A stretch of DNA of 64,000 nucleotides from Blastocatellia bacterium (GCA_016705245.1 JADIYM010000012.1:62001-126000); one strand, 5' to 3'; shown: positions 1 to 9,389, counted from the stretch's first letter. A program made the numbers and translations. The notes: generated from the sequence alone by a model not told the origin.

Positions 1-804
1 GAGGTATCGCACGACTTCATTCGCACGCTTCTCACTGAGCACGCGGTTCTTCTCGGCATTACCCGTCGTGTCCGTGAAGCCCATGATCTCGAACGCGTAG
101 CCCTTCATCGTCAGTATCTTCTCGGCCAGCACATCCAGGTCCTTCTTGGCCTGCACCGACAGGACGGCGCTGTTGACCGGGAACGTCACCGTGACCGTCT
201 CGAGAACCGTGTAGTTGTCGAGCGCCGACACGCGCTCGTTGGCCTTCTTGGCCTCCTCCATCGCCATGTTCGACAGCACCGCAAGCTCGTCGACCTGGCC
301 GGCCAACGCTCGGTTCTGCTCCTGGGCGAGCTTGATCTGCTCCTCGTTCTTCGTCACTCGATCCTCGACGGGGACGAGCCGGTTGGCCATGGCCTGAGCG
401 GTCCGCATTTCCTTCGACGAGATGCTGATCTTCTCTGCCCAGAGGTTGCCGTTGGCGTCTCCACGTCCCTGGACCTCCGCGATGATGCCTCCGACGAGTT
501 TGCGAAGCTCGTACCGCTGGGCCTCGGTGACGGGCTTGCCGTCGATCTGGACCTTTACGCCTTCGTGCAGCACGACCTTCGTCTCGACGGTCATCTTGTC
601 CTTGAGAATGAGCCCGTCCTCGGTGCGACTCGTGACGACACCGCGGATCTTGTAGCGCTTGCCGGTCTCGAGCCTCTGCGGCGCCGGAGCGGCAGCCGCG
701 TCCTGCGTACCACCGGGATTCGCGTAGGCGGGCATGACGGCGGACGCACTCGCAACAAGGACAAGTGCGATGAGTATCGCGAATCGGGGTTTTGGTGCAT
801 TCAT
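1..804 (-). CDS. OmpA-family envelope protein, C-terminus cut by window edge
   Basis: 268 codons are visible, starting with ATG at 804-802 and running off the left edge. The first 25 or so residues form a signal peptide ending near AYA-NPGG. Next comes a region of about 110 residues that could be a small beta domain, then a helical, probably coiled stretch around residues 130-190. The last 70 residues are an OmpA/MotB-type peptidoglycan-binding domain: the segments FPVNSAVLS, FEIMGFTDTTG and RVLSEKRANEVV fit its conserved core. OmpA-domain proteins tether the outer membrane to peptidoglycan. The end of the domain lies outside the window. The family call is firm; the role of the N-terminal part is unknown. 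Confidence 0.85.
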   Translation of the reverse strand, partial: MNAPKPRFAILIALVLVASASAVMPAYANPGGTQDAAAAPAPQRLETGKRYKIRGVVTSRTEDGLILKDKMTVETKVVLHEGVKVQIDGKPVTEAQRYELRKLVGGIIAEVQGRGDANGNLWAEKISISSKEMRTAQAMANRLVPVEDRVTKNEEQIKLAQEQNRALAGQVDELAVLSNMAMEEAKKANERVSALDNYTVLETVTVTFPVNSAVLSVQAKKDLDVLAEKILTMKGYAFEIMGFTDTTGNAEKNRVLSEKRANEVVRYL

Positions 805-911
805 GATGGTTGAGCCTCCGTTACGGGGTGATTGATTTCTATGTCGAGTGGCGTTCGTCGAGGGCGTCCGTCGAGCCTGAAGACCCGACGACGCTCAGGA
901 CTCGAGCGCGC

Positions 912-1424
912 TCACTTGGGCGCTGGTGGCAGCAGCGCGCCGTTCAAGTTGTCGAGCACGGTGAGCAACTGCTCGGCCGCCGCGTCGAGATTGCCCGCGG
1001 CAGCGGTGTCGGCCGCGAGATCGATGTCCTGCGACAGGCCGTTGACGGTGTCGAAATACGGCTTCGTCGACGGACTCAGCTTGAGATACCGTTCGAGGTC
1101 CTGCATTCCACCCGCGAGGTTCCGTACCGTTTCGGCGACGGCGACCTTGTTCTTCTGGATCAATGCGAACACTTCGGGCGGCGCGTTGTTGTCCTTTGCC
1201 GATTTCTCGGAGAGCCGGATACCCTCGACGACGGCGCCGTACCGATAAAGGAAGGTCGACAGGATCTTCGCCTCCGCGTTGATGCGCTCCGCACCCGTGC
1301 GGAGCTCCTTTGCCGCGGTGGTCTTTGCAGCAGCCGGGCCGGAGGTTCGCTTCCGGGTCTGAGACGTGGCCATTGTCGCGGACATCGCGACCATCAGGGC
1401 GCAAAGCAGTAATTTCTGAATCAT
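912..1424 (-). CDS. small secreted helical protein of unknown function
   Basis: 170 residues. The start is the ATG at 1424-1422, which has GGAGAAG directly upstream; an in-frame ATG 13 codons earlier lacks both a ribosome site and a signal sequence. Residues 1-22 look like a signal peptide (MIQKLLLCALMVAMSA, then ATS-Q). The mature part is Ala- and Leu-rich and probably all helical, with no motif I recognise. It is separated from the OmpA-family gene by about 100 bases and points the same way. It is divergent from the gene at 1759, and the shared upstream region carries two palindromic boxes. No function can be assigned. Confidence 0.65.
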   Translation of the reverse strand: MIQKLLLCALMVAMSATMATSQTRKRTSGPAAAKTTAAKELRTGAERINAEAKILSTFLYRYGAVVEGIRLSEKSAKDNNAPPEVFALIQKNKVAVAETVRNLAGGMQDLERYLKLSPSTKPYFDTVNGLSQDIDLAADTAAAGNLDAAAEQLLTVLDNLNGALLPPAPK

Positions 1425-1624
1425 CTTCTCCTCACCGTCGCTGGGATTGCAGCCGCACCCCAACCCTCCGCACCTGTTGGGTGTTTCCGGGCTCCGGCGA
1501 CAACGTTTCCGCCGGTCACTCGGCCGACGCGAAACCTCCGATAAATCCGGCGACCACCTGCAGCACTCGCGACGGACCCATCCAAAGTCGCGACCAACTT
1601 ACGCCCGGCGGATTGCCGTGGATA

Positions 1625-1640
1625 TTGGACCTTGGTCCTA
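1625..1640. promoter_or_regulatory. palindromic box 1 (TTGGAC-N4-GTCC)
   Basis: TTGGACCTTGGTCCTA, half-sites GGAC and GTCC four bases apart. It lies in the divergent region between the genes ending at 1424 and starting at 1759, 30 bases from an inverted near-copy at 1671. The GGAC-N4-GTCC core and spacing match what NarL/LuxR-type regulators such as DosR use; the identity of the protein is inference. Confidence 0.5.
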
Positions 1641-1670
1641 GTCGTGTGGGTGCTGTACAGCGTGCGGTCG

Positions 1671-1686
1671 TTAGACCAAGGTCCAA
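1671..1686. promoter_or_regulatory. palindromic box 2 (TTAGAC-N4-GTCCAA)
   Basis: TTAGACCAAGGTCCAA matches the reverse complement of box 1 at 14 of 16 positions. It ends 72 bases before the start codon of the gene at 1759. A TATAGT element at 1728-1733 is a plausible -10 for that gene, which would put the box in an activator position. No -35 is obvious. Confidence 0.5.
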
Positions 1687-1758
1687 TGGACGCCACCGGC
1701 TCTCCGCCGTAAGGTCGTCGCGCGAGATATAGTCCCAACCCAGGAGGAACTCGGATCC

Positions 1759-2502
1759 ATGATCACCTCACACACCTCGACCCGGCTGTGTCGCCCGACT
1801 GCGGTCGCGCTTACCTTCGCGCTCGTTGCGGCTTTCGCGCTTTCTGGCACGAATGCGAGCGTTCCCTCGGCCGGCGAGCCGTCACAGCAGGATCAGGTCG
1901 CGGCCTTGAAACAGTCGATCCAGGAGAACCAGGTTCGCCTGAAGCGTTACGAGTGGATCGAGACGACCGCGGTCAGCCTCAAGGGCGACGAGAAGTCGCG
2001 AACACAGAACCAGTGCTACTACGGCGCCGACGGGAAGCAGCAGAAAGTCCCGATCGCGAGCAACGCACCGCAGGAGGCGCCGAAACGCGGACTGCGCGGC
2101 CGCATCATCGAGCACAAGAAGGAAGAATTGACGGAGTACATGCACCAGGCCGTTGCCCTCGTGCATGCCTACGTGCCGCCCGACAACGAGCTGATTCAGG
2201 CGGCGAAGAACGCCGGCAAGGTCGCCGCACGACCGCTGCCCGGCAACGCCATGGCGATCGAGATCACCGATTACCGGATGCAGGGCGATCTGGTCACGTT
2301 CACGTTCGACCGCTCGCTCAGTCGCATACTCAACGTGCGAATTCAGTCGTACATTGAATCGCCACAGGATGCGATCACGCTAGACGTCCGGTTTTCGGCG
2401 CTGCCTGACGGAACCAACCATCCCGAAGTCATCACCCTCGACGCGCCGGCCAAGAACATCCGCGTGACCGTCGAGAACACTGGCTATCGACCGGGGCGGT
2501 AG
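1759..2502 (+). CDS. secreted protein of unknown function
   Basis: 247 residues, ATG start with AGGAGGAA 12 bases upstream. A long N-region is followed by a hydrophobic core (residues 15-30) and a likely signal cleavage near TNAS. The mature protein starts with a helical QDQVAALKQSIQENQ stretch, then KRYEWIETTAVSLKGDE, CYYGADGKQQKVP and a beta-rich C-terminal half. I recall similar uncharacterised proteins as common in Acidobacteria; that is recollection, not a search result. The promoter region has two palindromic boxes and a TATAGT hexamer at 1728. The next gene, 2608, also has such a box at nearly the same distance, so the two are probably co-regulated. Confidence 0.7.
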   Translation: MITSHTSTRLCRPTAVALTFALVAAFALSGTNASVPSAGEPSQQDQVAALKQSIQENQVRLKRYEWIETTAVSLKGDEKSRTQNQCYYGADGKQQKVPIASNAPQEAPKRGLRGRIIEHKKEELTEYMHQAVALVHAYVPPDNELIQAAKNAGKVAARPLPGNAMAIEITDYRMQGDLVTFTFDRSLSRILNVRIQSYIESPQDAITLDVRFSALPDGTNHPEVITLDAPAKNIRVTVENTGYRPGR

Positions 2503-2520
2503 TTCGCCTTCAGTTCGTCG

Positions 2521-2536
2521 TTGGACCAAAGTCCAA
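2521..2536. promoter_or_regulatory. palindromic box 3 (TTGGAC-N4-GTCCAA)
   Basis: TTGGACCAAAGTCCAA has two perfect 6-base half-sites four bases apart. It ends 71 bases before the ATG at 2608, almost the same distance as box 2 from the gene at 1759. This is the cleanest copy of the motif in the window. Confidence 0.55.
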
Positions 2537-2607
2537 TAGCTGCATAGTCGCCGAGTCCCATAGGCTCTCGTCCGACGCCAAACTACGCCTCGTGGAGGAC
2601 CCCAAAG

Positions 2608-3591
2608 ATGGTCACGTTCTATAGCCGCACCTTACACGTCTTCACAGTCGCGCTCGCCATCGTGGCGTTCGCCGTTACGGCCACGGCCACCGACCGATCC
2701 TGCGTGGCGGGCGACGTGCCGACTGCTGTCGAGACTGCTGTCGCGCCGGCTCCCGATACAGCCCCGACGGTCGAGTCGGTGGCTTCAACCGCTCCGGCAG
2801 CCCCGTTCGAGGCAATCGCGCCCGCGGCGCATCCGTGGATTCCTGTCGCGGAAACGTCGGAACCGGCCGCGGCAGACTCCGGCGGAACGAACGACGATGA
2901 CTGGCGCGGGAGCTTCCAGATGTATGGATTCCTGTCGGCGCTCGACGGCGAGCTTCGAGCTCGCGACCGGGTCGTCGAAGTCGACCGCAGCTTCGGCGAC
3001 ATCACGGACGTGCTGAAGTTCGCCGTCGGTCTGCGACTCGAGGCCCAGCACGACAAGTGGGGCTTCGCCTTCGACAACAACTACATCCACCTCGGTGACG
3101 ACGTCTAGACGGCCGAACGCATCGTTCCTGATTTCCGGTTCGATCTGGCGGTCAACGTGACGGAAATCGAAGGTTCGTATCAGCTCTACAAGACCGGCTC
3201 GCAGGACGATCCGGTCGGCGGGCCGAAGTTCGCGGTCGACGTCGTCGGCGGCGTTCGGATCGTCCACCTGAGCACCGATCTCGAGGTCAGGCGCGTGATC
3301 TTCCCGGACGAGATTCGCGATGCGAGCGCAACCTACGTTCACGGGTACATCGGCAACCGGTTCATCGCGGCGCCGTCGAAGTACGTCGCGTTGATCGGCC
3401 GCTACAACGTGAGTCTGGCGTCGGACTTCTCGTGGTTCCTTAATGGAAGCGTCGAGATTCGGCCGTGGGAGCACGTCGCGTTCGGAGCCGGGCTCCAGGT
3501 GCTCGACCTCTCGCTCGAGAATGACTCGTCCGACGCCGCGCTCGATGCGCGGCTCTTCGGCCCGGTGCTCTACCTGAAGTTCCACTTCTAG
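2608..3591 (+). pseudogene. secreted beta-barrel protein interrupted by an in-frame TAG
   Basis: ATG at 2608 with a GGAGG-type site (GTGGAGGACC) upstream. Residues 1-28 are a signal peptide; a Pro/Ala/Thr-rich linker follows to about residue 90, then a barrel-like domain begins (WRGSFQMYGFLSALDGELR). A TAG at 3106-3108 stops the frame after LGDDV, yet the same frame continues without interruption as TAERIVPDFRFDLAV... to 3591. The full product would be 327 residues ending in KFHF, the terminal Phe expected of an outer-membrane barrel. A single C-to-T change (CAG to TAG) explains the stop, so this is a recent point mutation or a sequencing error. Members of such barrel families often cannot be assigned a substrate, and none is proposed here. 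Confidence 0.65.
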
Positions 3592-3600
3592 TGGACAGAA

Positions 3601-3662
3601 GAGTAGACAGGATTACAGGATTTTCAGGATTAGTCCTGTGAATCCTGCAATCCTGTCTACTC
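3601..3662. repeat. inverted repeat, ACAGGATT family, copy 1
   Basis: GAGTAGACAGGATT on the left mirrors AATCCTGTCTACTC on the right, with ACAGGATT/TCAGGATT repeated inside. It sits between two convergent genes; the stop codon of the flavoenzyme (3657-3659) is inside the right arm. It can fold into a long hairpin and may act as a terminator for both genes. Confidence 0.8.
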
Positions 3663-4826
3663 TCCTTCGTCGAGGAAACGGGCGTCTTCGGATGTACGGG
3701 CACCGCGCGCGCGCCAGGCGAACCGTGGGTGTGGTCGGCCCTCCACTGCGTCGGCGATGATCGAGCCGAGCACCGGCGTGAACTTGAATCCGTGCCCGCT
3801 GTCGCCCGCCGCAACGACCAATCCCGGCCGGTCAGGATCGCGATCGATCAGGAAGTTCCCGTCCCACGAGTCACCGTAGAGACACAGCCGCGTGGCGACG
3901 ATCGGCGCGACTGCGAGCGACGGAAGTGACTCGGACAGGAAGTCGCGCAGCTTCTCGAAGTCCTCCGCGGCGACCTCACGAGGATCGTCCGGAAACACGA
4001 GCCGGCCAGGTCCGTGATTCGCGATCTTCACGATGCCGTCTTCGTTCGCGGGAAACCCGTACCAACCGGTCCTCGAGATGTCGGCCGTCCAGCACGGGAA
4101 AACGTCGGGACGAAACGGCACCGGATCCGAGGGTTGCAGGTGAAACACCGGTTGGCCGATCACGGCGAGCCGATCCGCGAGGTGTGGCAGCAGGACTGAC
4201 GTCCACGCGCCGGCTGCCACTACAACCGTGTCGGCCTCAACCCGCACGCCACCAACCGCGACGATGCCCCGGACTCGCGAGCCCTTCTCGATCAGGCTCG
4301 CGAATCGGACGCCTTCGCGAAGTTCGACATCTGCCTCGAGCGCGAGACACACGAGGTGTTTGACGACCCGTCCGCTTGGCGACCAGCCGGCGCGCGGATT
4401 GAAGTACCCGTCGACGTAGCGATCGCGCAACCATGCGGGAAACCGGCGCGCGAGCGTGTCAGGCCCGAATCGCTCGGTCTCGATCCCTCTCGCGCGCACG
4501 CGATCGAAGCTGTCGCCCTCGAAACTGCCGGGCCGCATTGGTCGCGCCGAGAGCAGCAACAATCCCGTTTCGCAATACGGCGCCCAGGGCCACGTCGCAT
4601 TCCATCGGTCCCACGCTTCGAGCGAGGCCGCACCCAGGTCAGTGAGGACGTCGTCGGCTCCGTAATCCATCCGCACGAACTTGCTGATGTCGGTCGAGCT
4701 CGCAAGCGGATGCGGAAGCGGGCCGGGATCGACGAGGGTCACGTCGTGGCCACGTCGGCGCAACTCGATGGCAGCGCACACGCCAAACGCGCCTGCCCCG
4801 ACAACGATGACTTTCGACGAGTTCAC
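3657..4826 (-). CDS. FAD-dependent oxidoreductase, monomeric sarcosine oxidase-like (DAO family)
   Basis: 389 residues. The start is GTG at 4826-4824, preceded by AAGGAGGAGGG; a longer frame upstream only translates a CGCAAAGG repeat. The N-terminus has the dinucleotide-binding motif GAGAFG followed by LVDPG. The C-terminus reads CLYGDSWDGNFLID then GDSGHGFKFTPVLG, which lines up with the region of monomeric sarcosine oxidase that carries the covalent-flavin Cys and the GHGFKF substrate-site loop. The family oxidises N-methyl or secondary amino acids to imines, producing H2O2. The substrate here is unknown; N-methyltryptophan, pipecolate or sarcosine are all possible. It is likely cytoplasmic and monocistronic, convergent with the interrupted barrel gene. 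Confidence 0.85.
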   Translation of the reverse strand: MNSSKVIVVGAGAFGVCAAIELRRRGHDVTLVDPGPLPHPLASSTDISKFVRMDYGADDVLTDLGAASLEAWDRWNATWPWAPYCETGLLLLSARPMRPGSFEGDSFDRVRARGIETERFGPDTLARRFPAWLRDRYVDGYFNPRAGWSPSGRVVKHLVCLALEADVELREGVRFASLIEKGSRVRGIVAVGGVRVEADTVVVAAGAWTSVLLPHLADRLAVIGQPVFHLQPSDPVPFRPDVFPCWTADISRTGWYGFPANEDGIVKIANHGPGRLVFPDDPREVAAEDFEKLRDFLSESLPSLAVAPIVATRLCLYGDSWDGNFLIDRDPDRPGLVVAAGDSGHGFKFTPVLGSIIADAVEGRPHPRFAWRARGARTSEDARFLDEGE

Positions 4827-4861
4827 GGTCGACGTGCCCTCCTCCTTTGACTTATTCGTTA

Positions 4862-4943
4862 TTCCTTTGCGCCTTTGCGCCTTTGCGCGAACTTCTCCGG
4901 ACTGTTGAAGAGGCTCACGCAAAGGCGCAAAGACGCAAAGGAA
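4862..4943. repeat. inverted repeat, CGCAAAGG family, copy 1
   Basis: Left arm is CCTTTGCGCCTTTGCG repeated; right arm is the complement, CGCAAAGGCGCAAAGACG. It lies between the flavoenzyme start and the CGNR gene stop. In translation it gives KAQRRK-type peptides, which explains a false N-terminal extension of the neighbouring gene. Confidence 0.85.
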
Positions 4944-4965
4944 GAACCATCCACGTCCCCCCTCC

Positions 4966-5523
4966 CTACCGCCTCGCCTTCCGGAACCGCCGCACCTTGA
5001 TCAGGTTCCCGCACGAATCCGCACACCACCTTCGCGTCCGGTTCTTGCTCTCGTCGTAGAAAACCCATCGGCAGTCCGGATTCCCGCAGAGCTTCAGCCG
5101 GTGCGTTTCGTGAGCGGCGAGTACGTCGGCAAGGGACGCCACGATCTCCGACGCGACCCATACCCAGTCACGCTTCGTCGGCTCGAGTTCGACGCGAAAC
5201 GACCCGCCGTCGCGCACAAGGAGTCGGAAGAGCGACGGCCCCCCCAGCGCTCCGTCGATCGTGGCGAGATCATCGTCGGACAGCTCGTTGCCCTCGACCA
5301 TGGCTGAGACGATGCTCCACATCGCCGCCCGAAGCTCGATGAGCATCGTGAGGGACGCTCGCGCCGGCGGGTTGTGCTCGCCGAGCTTCCATCGTGCGAG
5401 GAACCTCGCGACCCACTCCGCATCACGCAGTCGATCCGTCCGCAGACCGCTGCCCAAGGCGTCGCGAACGTCACTGTTCATGAAGTCGAGGCAGAGCAGA
5501 TCCAAGCAGCGTGTAACCTTCAA
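4966..5523 (-). CDS. CGNR zinc-finger / ABATE-domain putative transcriptional regulator
   Basis: 185 residues. The only start available is TTG at 5523-5521; a TAA lies six codons upstream in the same frame and no good ribosome site is visible. Residues 1-135 match the ABATE domain (LCLDFMNS near the start, WVARFLARW, helical middle). The last 45 residues are the CGNR zinc finger: C-G-N-P-D-C, RRWC, and CGN, with four candidate zinc-ligand cysteines, ending in Arg-rich RRFRKARR. The family is annotated as a putative stress or transcriptional regulator; its DNA site is not known. It is divergent from the DinB-like gene, with a promoter for the latter in between. Confidence 0.85.
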   Translation of the reverse strand: MKVTRCLDLLCLDFMNSDVRDALGSGLRTDRLRDAEWVARFLARWKLGEHNPPARASLTMLIELRAAMWSIVSAMVEGNELSDDDLATIDGALGGPSLFRLLVRDGGSFRVELEPTKRDWVWVASEIVASLADVLAAHETHRLKLCGNPDCRWVFYDESKNRTRRWCADSCGNLIKVRRFRKARR

Positions 5524-5531
5524 AAAAAGTA

Positions 5532-5561
5532 TTGACCGTTACGCCGGCCATGTCCTAGTAT
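5532..5561 (+). promoter_or_regulatory. predicted sigma-70 promoter for the DinB-like gene
   Basis: TTGACC (5532-5537), 18 bases, TAGTAT (5556-5561). It sits 48 bases before the ATG at 5609, which has its own ATGGAGGCGG ribosome site. Close match to the vegetative consensus in otherwise GC-rich DNA. Confidence 0.6.
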
Positions 5562-5608
5562 CCGTCGGTAATGACTGAACGTCAAATTACTCGTTACATG
5601 GAGGCGGT

Positions 5609-6045
5609 ATGAAGCATGTCAGCGTCATTGCAAATCAGGTGCGTCGCGTCTACGGGGGCGATGCGTGGCACGGTCCGTCATTGAGGGAGGCGCTCGACGG
5701 TGTGACAGCCGAACAGGCAGCGGCTCGACCGATTGGCGAAACGCATTCCATCGCCGAGCTCGTCGCGCACATTGGCGGGTGGTCGGATCTGGTGCGGCGG
5801 CGCATCGGGGCGAGACGGTCTCGGAGCCGGAGGGCGGCGATTGGCCGGTCGTCTCGAACGGCGCCGCGAAGAACTGGGAAGCGTCGGTGGCCGAGGTCCT
5901 CGAGCGAGGCGTGGCACTCGCGGATACGATCGATGCAATCGATCCGGGTGCCGCGACCGACGAGCAGATCGGAAACGCCCTCGGAGCGCTCCACCACGCG
6001 ATCTACCACACCGGCCAGATTGCCGTCCTGCGCAAGGGCGCGTAG
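5609..6045 (+). CDS. DinB-fold protein, frameshifted
   Basis: ATG with GGAGGCGGT upstream. The first frame gives HGPSLREAL and AELVAHIGGW, then loses sense near 5810. From there the next frame gives GETVSEPEGGDWPVVS... through LHHAIYHTGQIAVLRKGA to the stop at 6043-6045. Together these form one DinB-superfamily four-helix protein of about 146 residues, with the three expected metal-site histidines (HGPS, AHIGG and IYHTGQ). The break is at the GGGG of a sequence where GGGGG would restore the frame (about 5803-5808), so one base is missing. Related proteins are thiol-dependent transferases or uncharacterised stress proteins; no substrate can be given. Confidence 0.7.
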
Positions 6046-6052
6046 AGAAGAT

Positions 6053-6135
6053 GAGTTGACAGGATTTTCAGGATTCGAAGAGGATTATCAGGATTCCTGT
6101 CAATCCTCCGCAAATCCCGTGAATCCTGTCTACTC
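6053..6135. repeat. inverted repeat, ACAGGATT family, copy 2
   Basis: GAGTTGACAGGATT on the left and AATCCTGTCTACTC on the right, with four internal AGGATT/AATCCT copies. It lies between the convergent DinB-like and kinase genes and overlaps the kinase stop codon. Confidence 0.8.
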
Positions 6136-9100
6136 ACCCAGTGCATACGCGAAGGCCTCGTCGAGTGTGAATCGCGCGCCAGCTGCCTCCTCAGCGGCGG
6201 CCGTCAAGCCGACGGCCTCGCGGGCCTGCGCGAGATGACGTTCGAAGTCTTCGCGCTCGAACGGGTTCTGCACGAGTCCGAGCCCGCCGCCAAGTGACAG
6301 GAACGCGCCGGCCAATCGCAGCGCCCGGACGGGATTCCCTTCATCCATGGCGAGGCCTGCAAAGCTCGCAAGCGAGAACACCGCGTTCGGGTGGTCGCCG
6401 ATCTCGAAATGCGCCTGAAGCGCTGCTCGAAGGTTCTCCCCTGCCCTCGTCTGATCACCGAGGAGGCGCAACGCGTCTCCGAGCGAGTTTCGCGCCGATG
6501 CGGTCATGCGCCGGTCGCCGAGCTCGCCGAACAACTCCACGGCTTCCTCGAAGAGCCCACGGCGACCGACATCTCGTCACGCTCTGTAGCCAGGACCCCG
6601 ATGCTCATCAACGACCGCGCCACCGCCTGCCGGAACCCGAGTCTGCGTCCGAGCGCGAGCGCCTCTTCGTAGAGTGCCTGCGCCCGTTCGCGGTCGCCTC
6701 GAATGCGGACGATCATCCCCAGATTGTTGAGGACGTTTGCGAGGTTCGCCTCGTCGCCGAGCTCGCGAAAAGTCGCCGCGCACTCCTCGTAATGCTCCAG
6801 CGCCGCCTCGTAGTCCGCGAGATAGTAGGCGACACCTCCGAGGCTGTTCAGTGTCGTCGCGATTCCCTTCCGGTCGCCGAGTCTGCGCAGCACGACGAGG
6901 CCTTCTTCCTCCAGCGCCTTGGCCCGCTGATAGTTGCCGAAGATGAGCTCGAGCGCACCGACGGAGGTCAGCGACCGCGCCCGAAGGTTCTCGGGCACAT
7001 CGCCCGTCGAATCGAGGCCGCGTGTGAGCCAGCCGTGGGCCTCCGACAGATGTCCGCGATGGTGCCAGAACCGATAGAGCGGCGAGGCGACCTCGAGGAT
7101 CCCGCGAGCGGGCTCCGGCGACGTGGCGCTCCACGCGAGCGCAAGGCGGAAATTCTCGTGCTCGCGTTCGATGCGGTCCATCCAGCGGTCCATCCTCGGC
7201 CCGGTCAGTTCGGGCTCCGCGCGACGCGCCATGTCGACGAAGTGCGTCCGGTGGGCGTCGCGAAGCAACGTCGCGTCGGGCAGGCATTCGAAGAGCTCGA
7301 GCGCATATTGTCGAATCGTCTCGAGCATCCTGTATCGAACGCCGGAACCGACCGGATCTGCAATGACGAGCGATCTGTCGACGAGCGCCGTGAGGATGTC
7401 GAGGATCTCCCAGGCATCGAGCTTTCCACCCGAGCAGACGGCCTCGGAAGCCTCGAGCGTCCAGGAGCCGGCAAAAACGCCGAGTCGCGCGAAGAGTGCG
7501 CGCTCGTCGTCGCCGAGCAGGCCGTAGCTCCAGTCGATCGTTGCGCGCAGCGTCTGATGTCGTCCGCCGCCCCGTCTCGCGCCTCCTGTCAAAAGGCGGA
7601 ATCGGTCGTCAAGCCTCGCGAGAATCTGGTCGACCGAGAGTACGCGCATTCGCGCGGCCGCAAGCTCGATTGCAAGCGGAATGCCGTCGAGCCGCTCGCA
7701 GATCCTCGCGATGGCCGCGGCGTTGTCGTCTGAGAGAGCAAGCGCCGCATTCTGCTGTCGGGCCCGGTCGACGAAGAGCCGGACCGATTCGGCGTCGAGG
7801 GCTTCGTTCATTCGCGCGGCGACGGGCAGTCCGAGAGGACGCACGCGGTGCACGGTTTCGCCGGACACGCCGAGCAGGGCCTGCGACGTGACGAGGACGG
7901 AGAGCGCCGGGCAGCGCTCGAGAAGCGCCTCGGCGAGATCGGCGCCCGGCTCGGTCAGGTGTTCGCAGTTGTCGAGAACGACGAGCGCCGTTCGGCCGGT
8001 GAAGTGCGCAGCGAGCGACTCGACGAGCGGGCGCCCATGCTCTTCGGCGACGCCCGCGGCGCCGGCGACGGCCTTCGGCACGAGCGCCCCGTCTACGATC
8101 GCCGCGAGGTCGACGAACCACACGCCGTCCGGGTGTTCGGGCCTCAATCGTGCGGCGACCTGCAGTGACAGTCGCGTCTTGCCGATCCCGCCGGGTCCGA
8201 GCAGGGTGACGAATCGATGCGTCCCCAGCAACTCGCACACCGCGACGATGTCGCCTTCCCGGCCGACGAAGCTCGTCGCCTCGTGCGGCAGGTTGCTCGG
8301 CACCGACGCGCGAGTTTCGTACATTCGCGCCGGCATCGGCCTCGCAGCCACGAGCGGTCCGGTCGAGAGCTGACCGGGCAGGAAGTCCGAACCGGCGCCC
8401 ATGACAGGCGGAAACGAGACATCGACCTCGACGAGCGAACGCACCCTGGCAAGCGCCATCGAGAAGGCGTCCGCGGATTCGTACCGGTCTTCGGGGCGCT
8501 TTGCGAGCGAGCGCAGGATCGCGTCGTCAATGTCCTGGTGGATCGGCGCGCCGCGCGCGCTCGGCGCGGTCGGTTCGACGAGCGAGTGTTTGTAGAGCAG
8601 GACGTGCAGGCGGTCCGAAGCGAACGGCGGTTCGCCGACGAGCATTTCGTAGAGGATGCAGCCGATCGCGTAAATGTCAGATCGCGCGTCGGCGGGCTCG
8701 CCCGCGCACTGCTCTGGCGACATGTAGAGAGGCGTTCCGATGGGGACGCCGTCGATCGTCGCATCGGCAGCACCCTGGTTCGATCGGCCGGCAGGCAGGT
8801 CGTCGAGGTGCTGGATGAGCGCGATCCCGAAGTCCAGCACCTTCGCCATCACGGCTCCGCCCGGCGAGATCTCGAGAACGACGTTGGCGGGTTTGAGGTC
8901 CCGGTGGACGATTCCGGCCGCGTGCGCGGACTGCACGGCCGAACAGATCTGACGCCCGAGATCGAGTGCGGCCGCCGGCGGTATCCGACCGCGTCGCCGG
9001 ATCTCGCCAGAGAGCGCACGGCCGTTGACGAATTCCATGACGAGATACGCGCCGTGCTGCGCCGACACGCTGTAGTCGTAGAGCGTGACGACGTGGGCGT

Positions 9101-9389
9101 GCTTGAGACGCGCGACGGCGAGCGCTTCGCGGCGGAATCGCTCTTCGCGGTCGACACTGCTCAGGAAGTCGCCGCGGATGATCTTTATGGCGACGGTCCG
9201 GTCGAGGGCGAGGTGGGTCGCGCGATATACGGCGCCCATGCCGCCGTGGCCGAGAAGGGCCTCGACGCGGTATTTCCCGTCGAGCGTGACGCCGAGCAGG
9301 GGGTCCGGCGGCGAGAGATCGCGGCCATCGTGCGGGCAGAGCTCGACCTCGTTGTCGTGGACCGTCGAACAGTCGGGGCACTGTCGCAT
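6130..9389 (-). CDS. Ser/Thr protein kinase fused to a STAND-type ATPase and TPR repeats, frameshifted near the C-terminus
   Basis: Start ATG at 9389-9387; upstream codons in frame are repeat-derived. About 1,086 residues once a break near 6555 is bridged. Order: a zinc ribbon (CPDC...CPHDGRDL, residues 4-25); a Hanks-type kinase with GHGGMG, VAIKII (Lys near 67), HRDLKPAN (near 163) and LDFGIA (near 186); a linker; a P-loop ATPase with GPGGIGKT near residue 396 and VVLDNCEH for the Walker B; a winged-helix-like region; then TPRs (NSLGGVAYYLADYEAALEHYEE, NNLGMIVRIRGDRERAQALYEE). No membrane segment is evident. The frame breaks where GTGGGCTC should carry one more base; the next frame continues LFEEAVELFGELGDRR to the stop at 6130. 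Probably a cytoplasmic signalling hub. Confidence 0.85.

Noticed and set aside
3106..3108. TAG as pyrrolysine or a recoded codon
   Set aside because: No pyl gene or suppressor is seen in the window and other genes here end in TAG; a CAG-to-TAG change is simpler.
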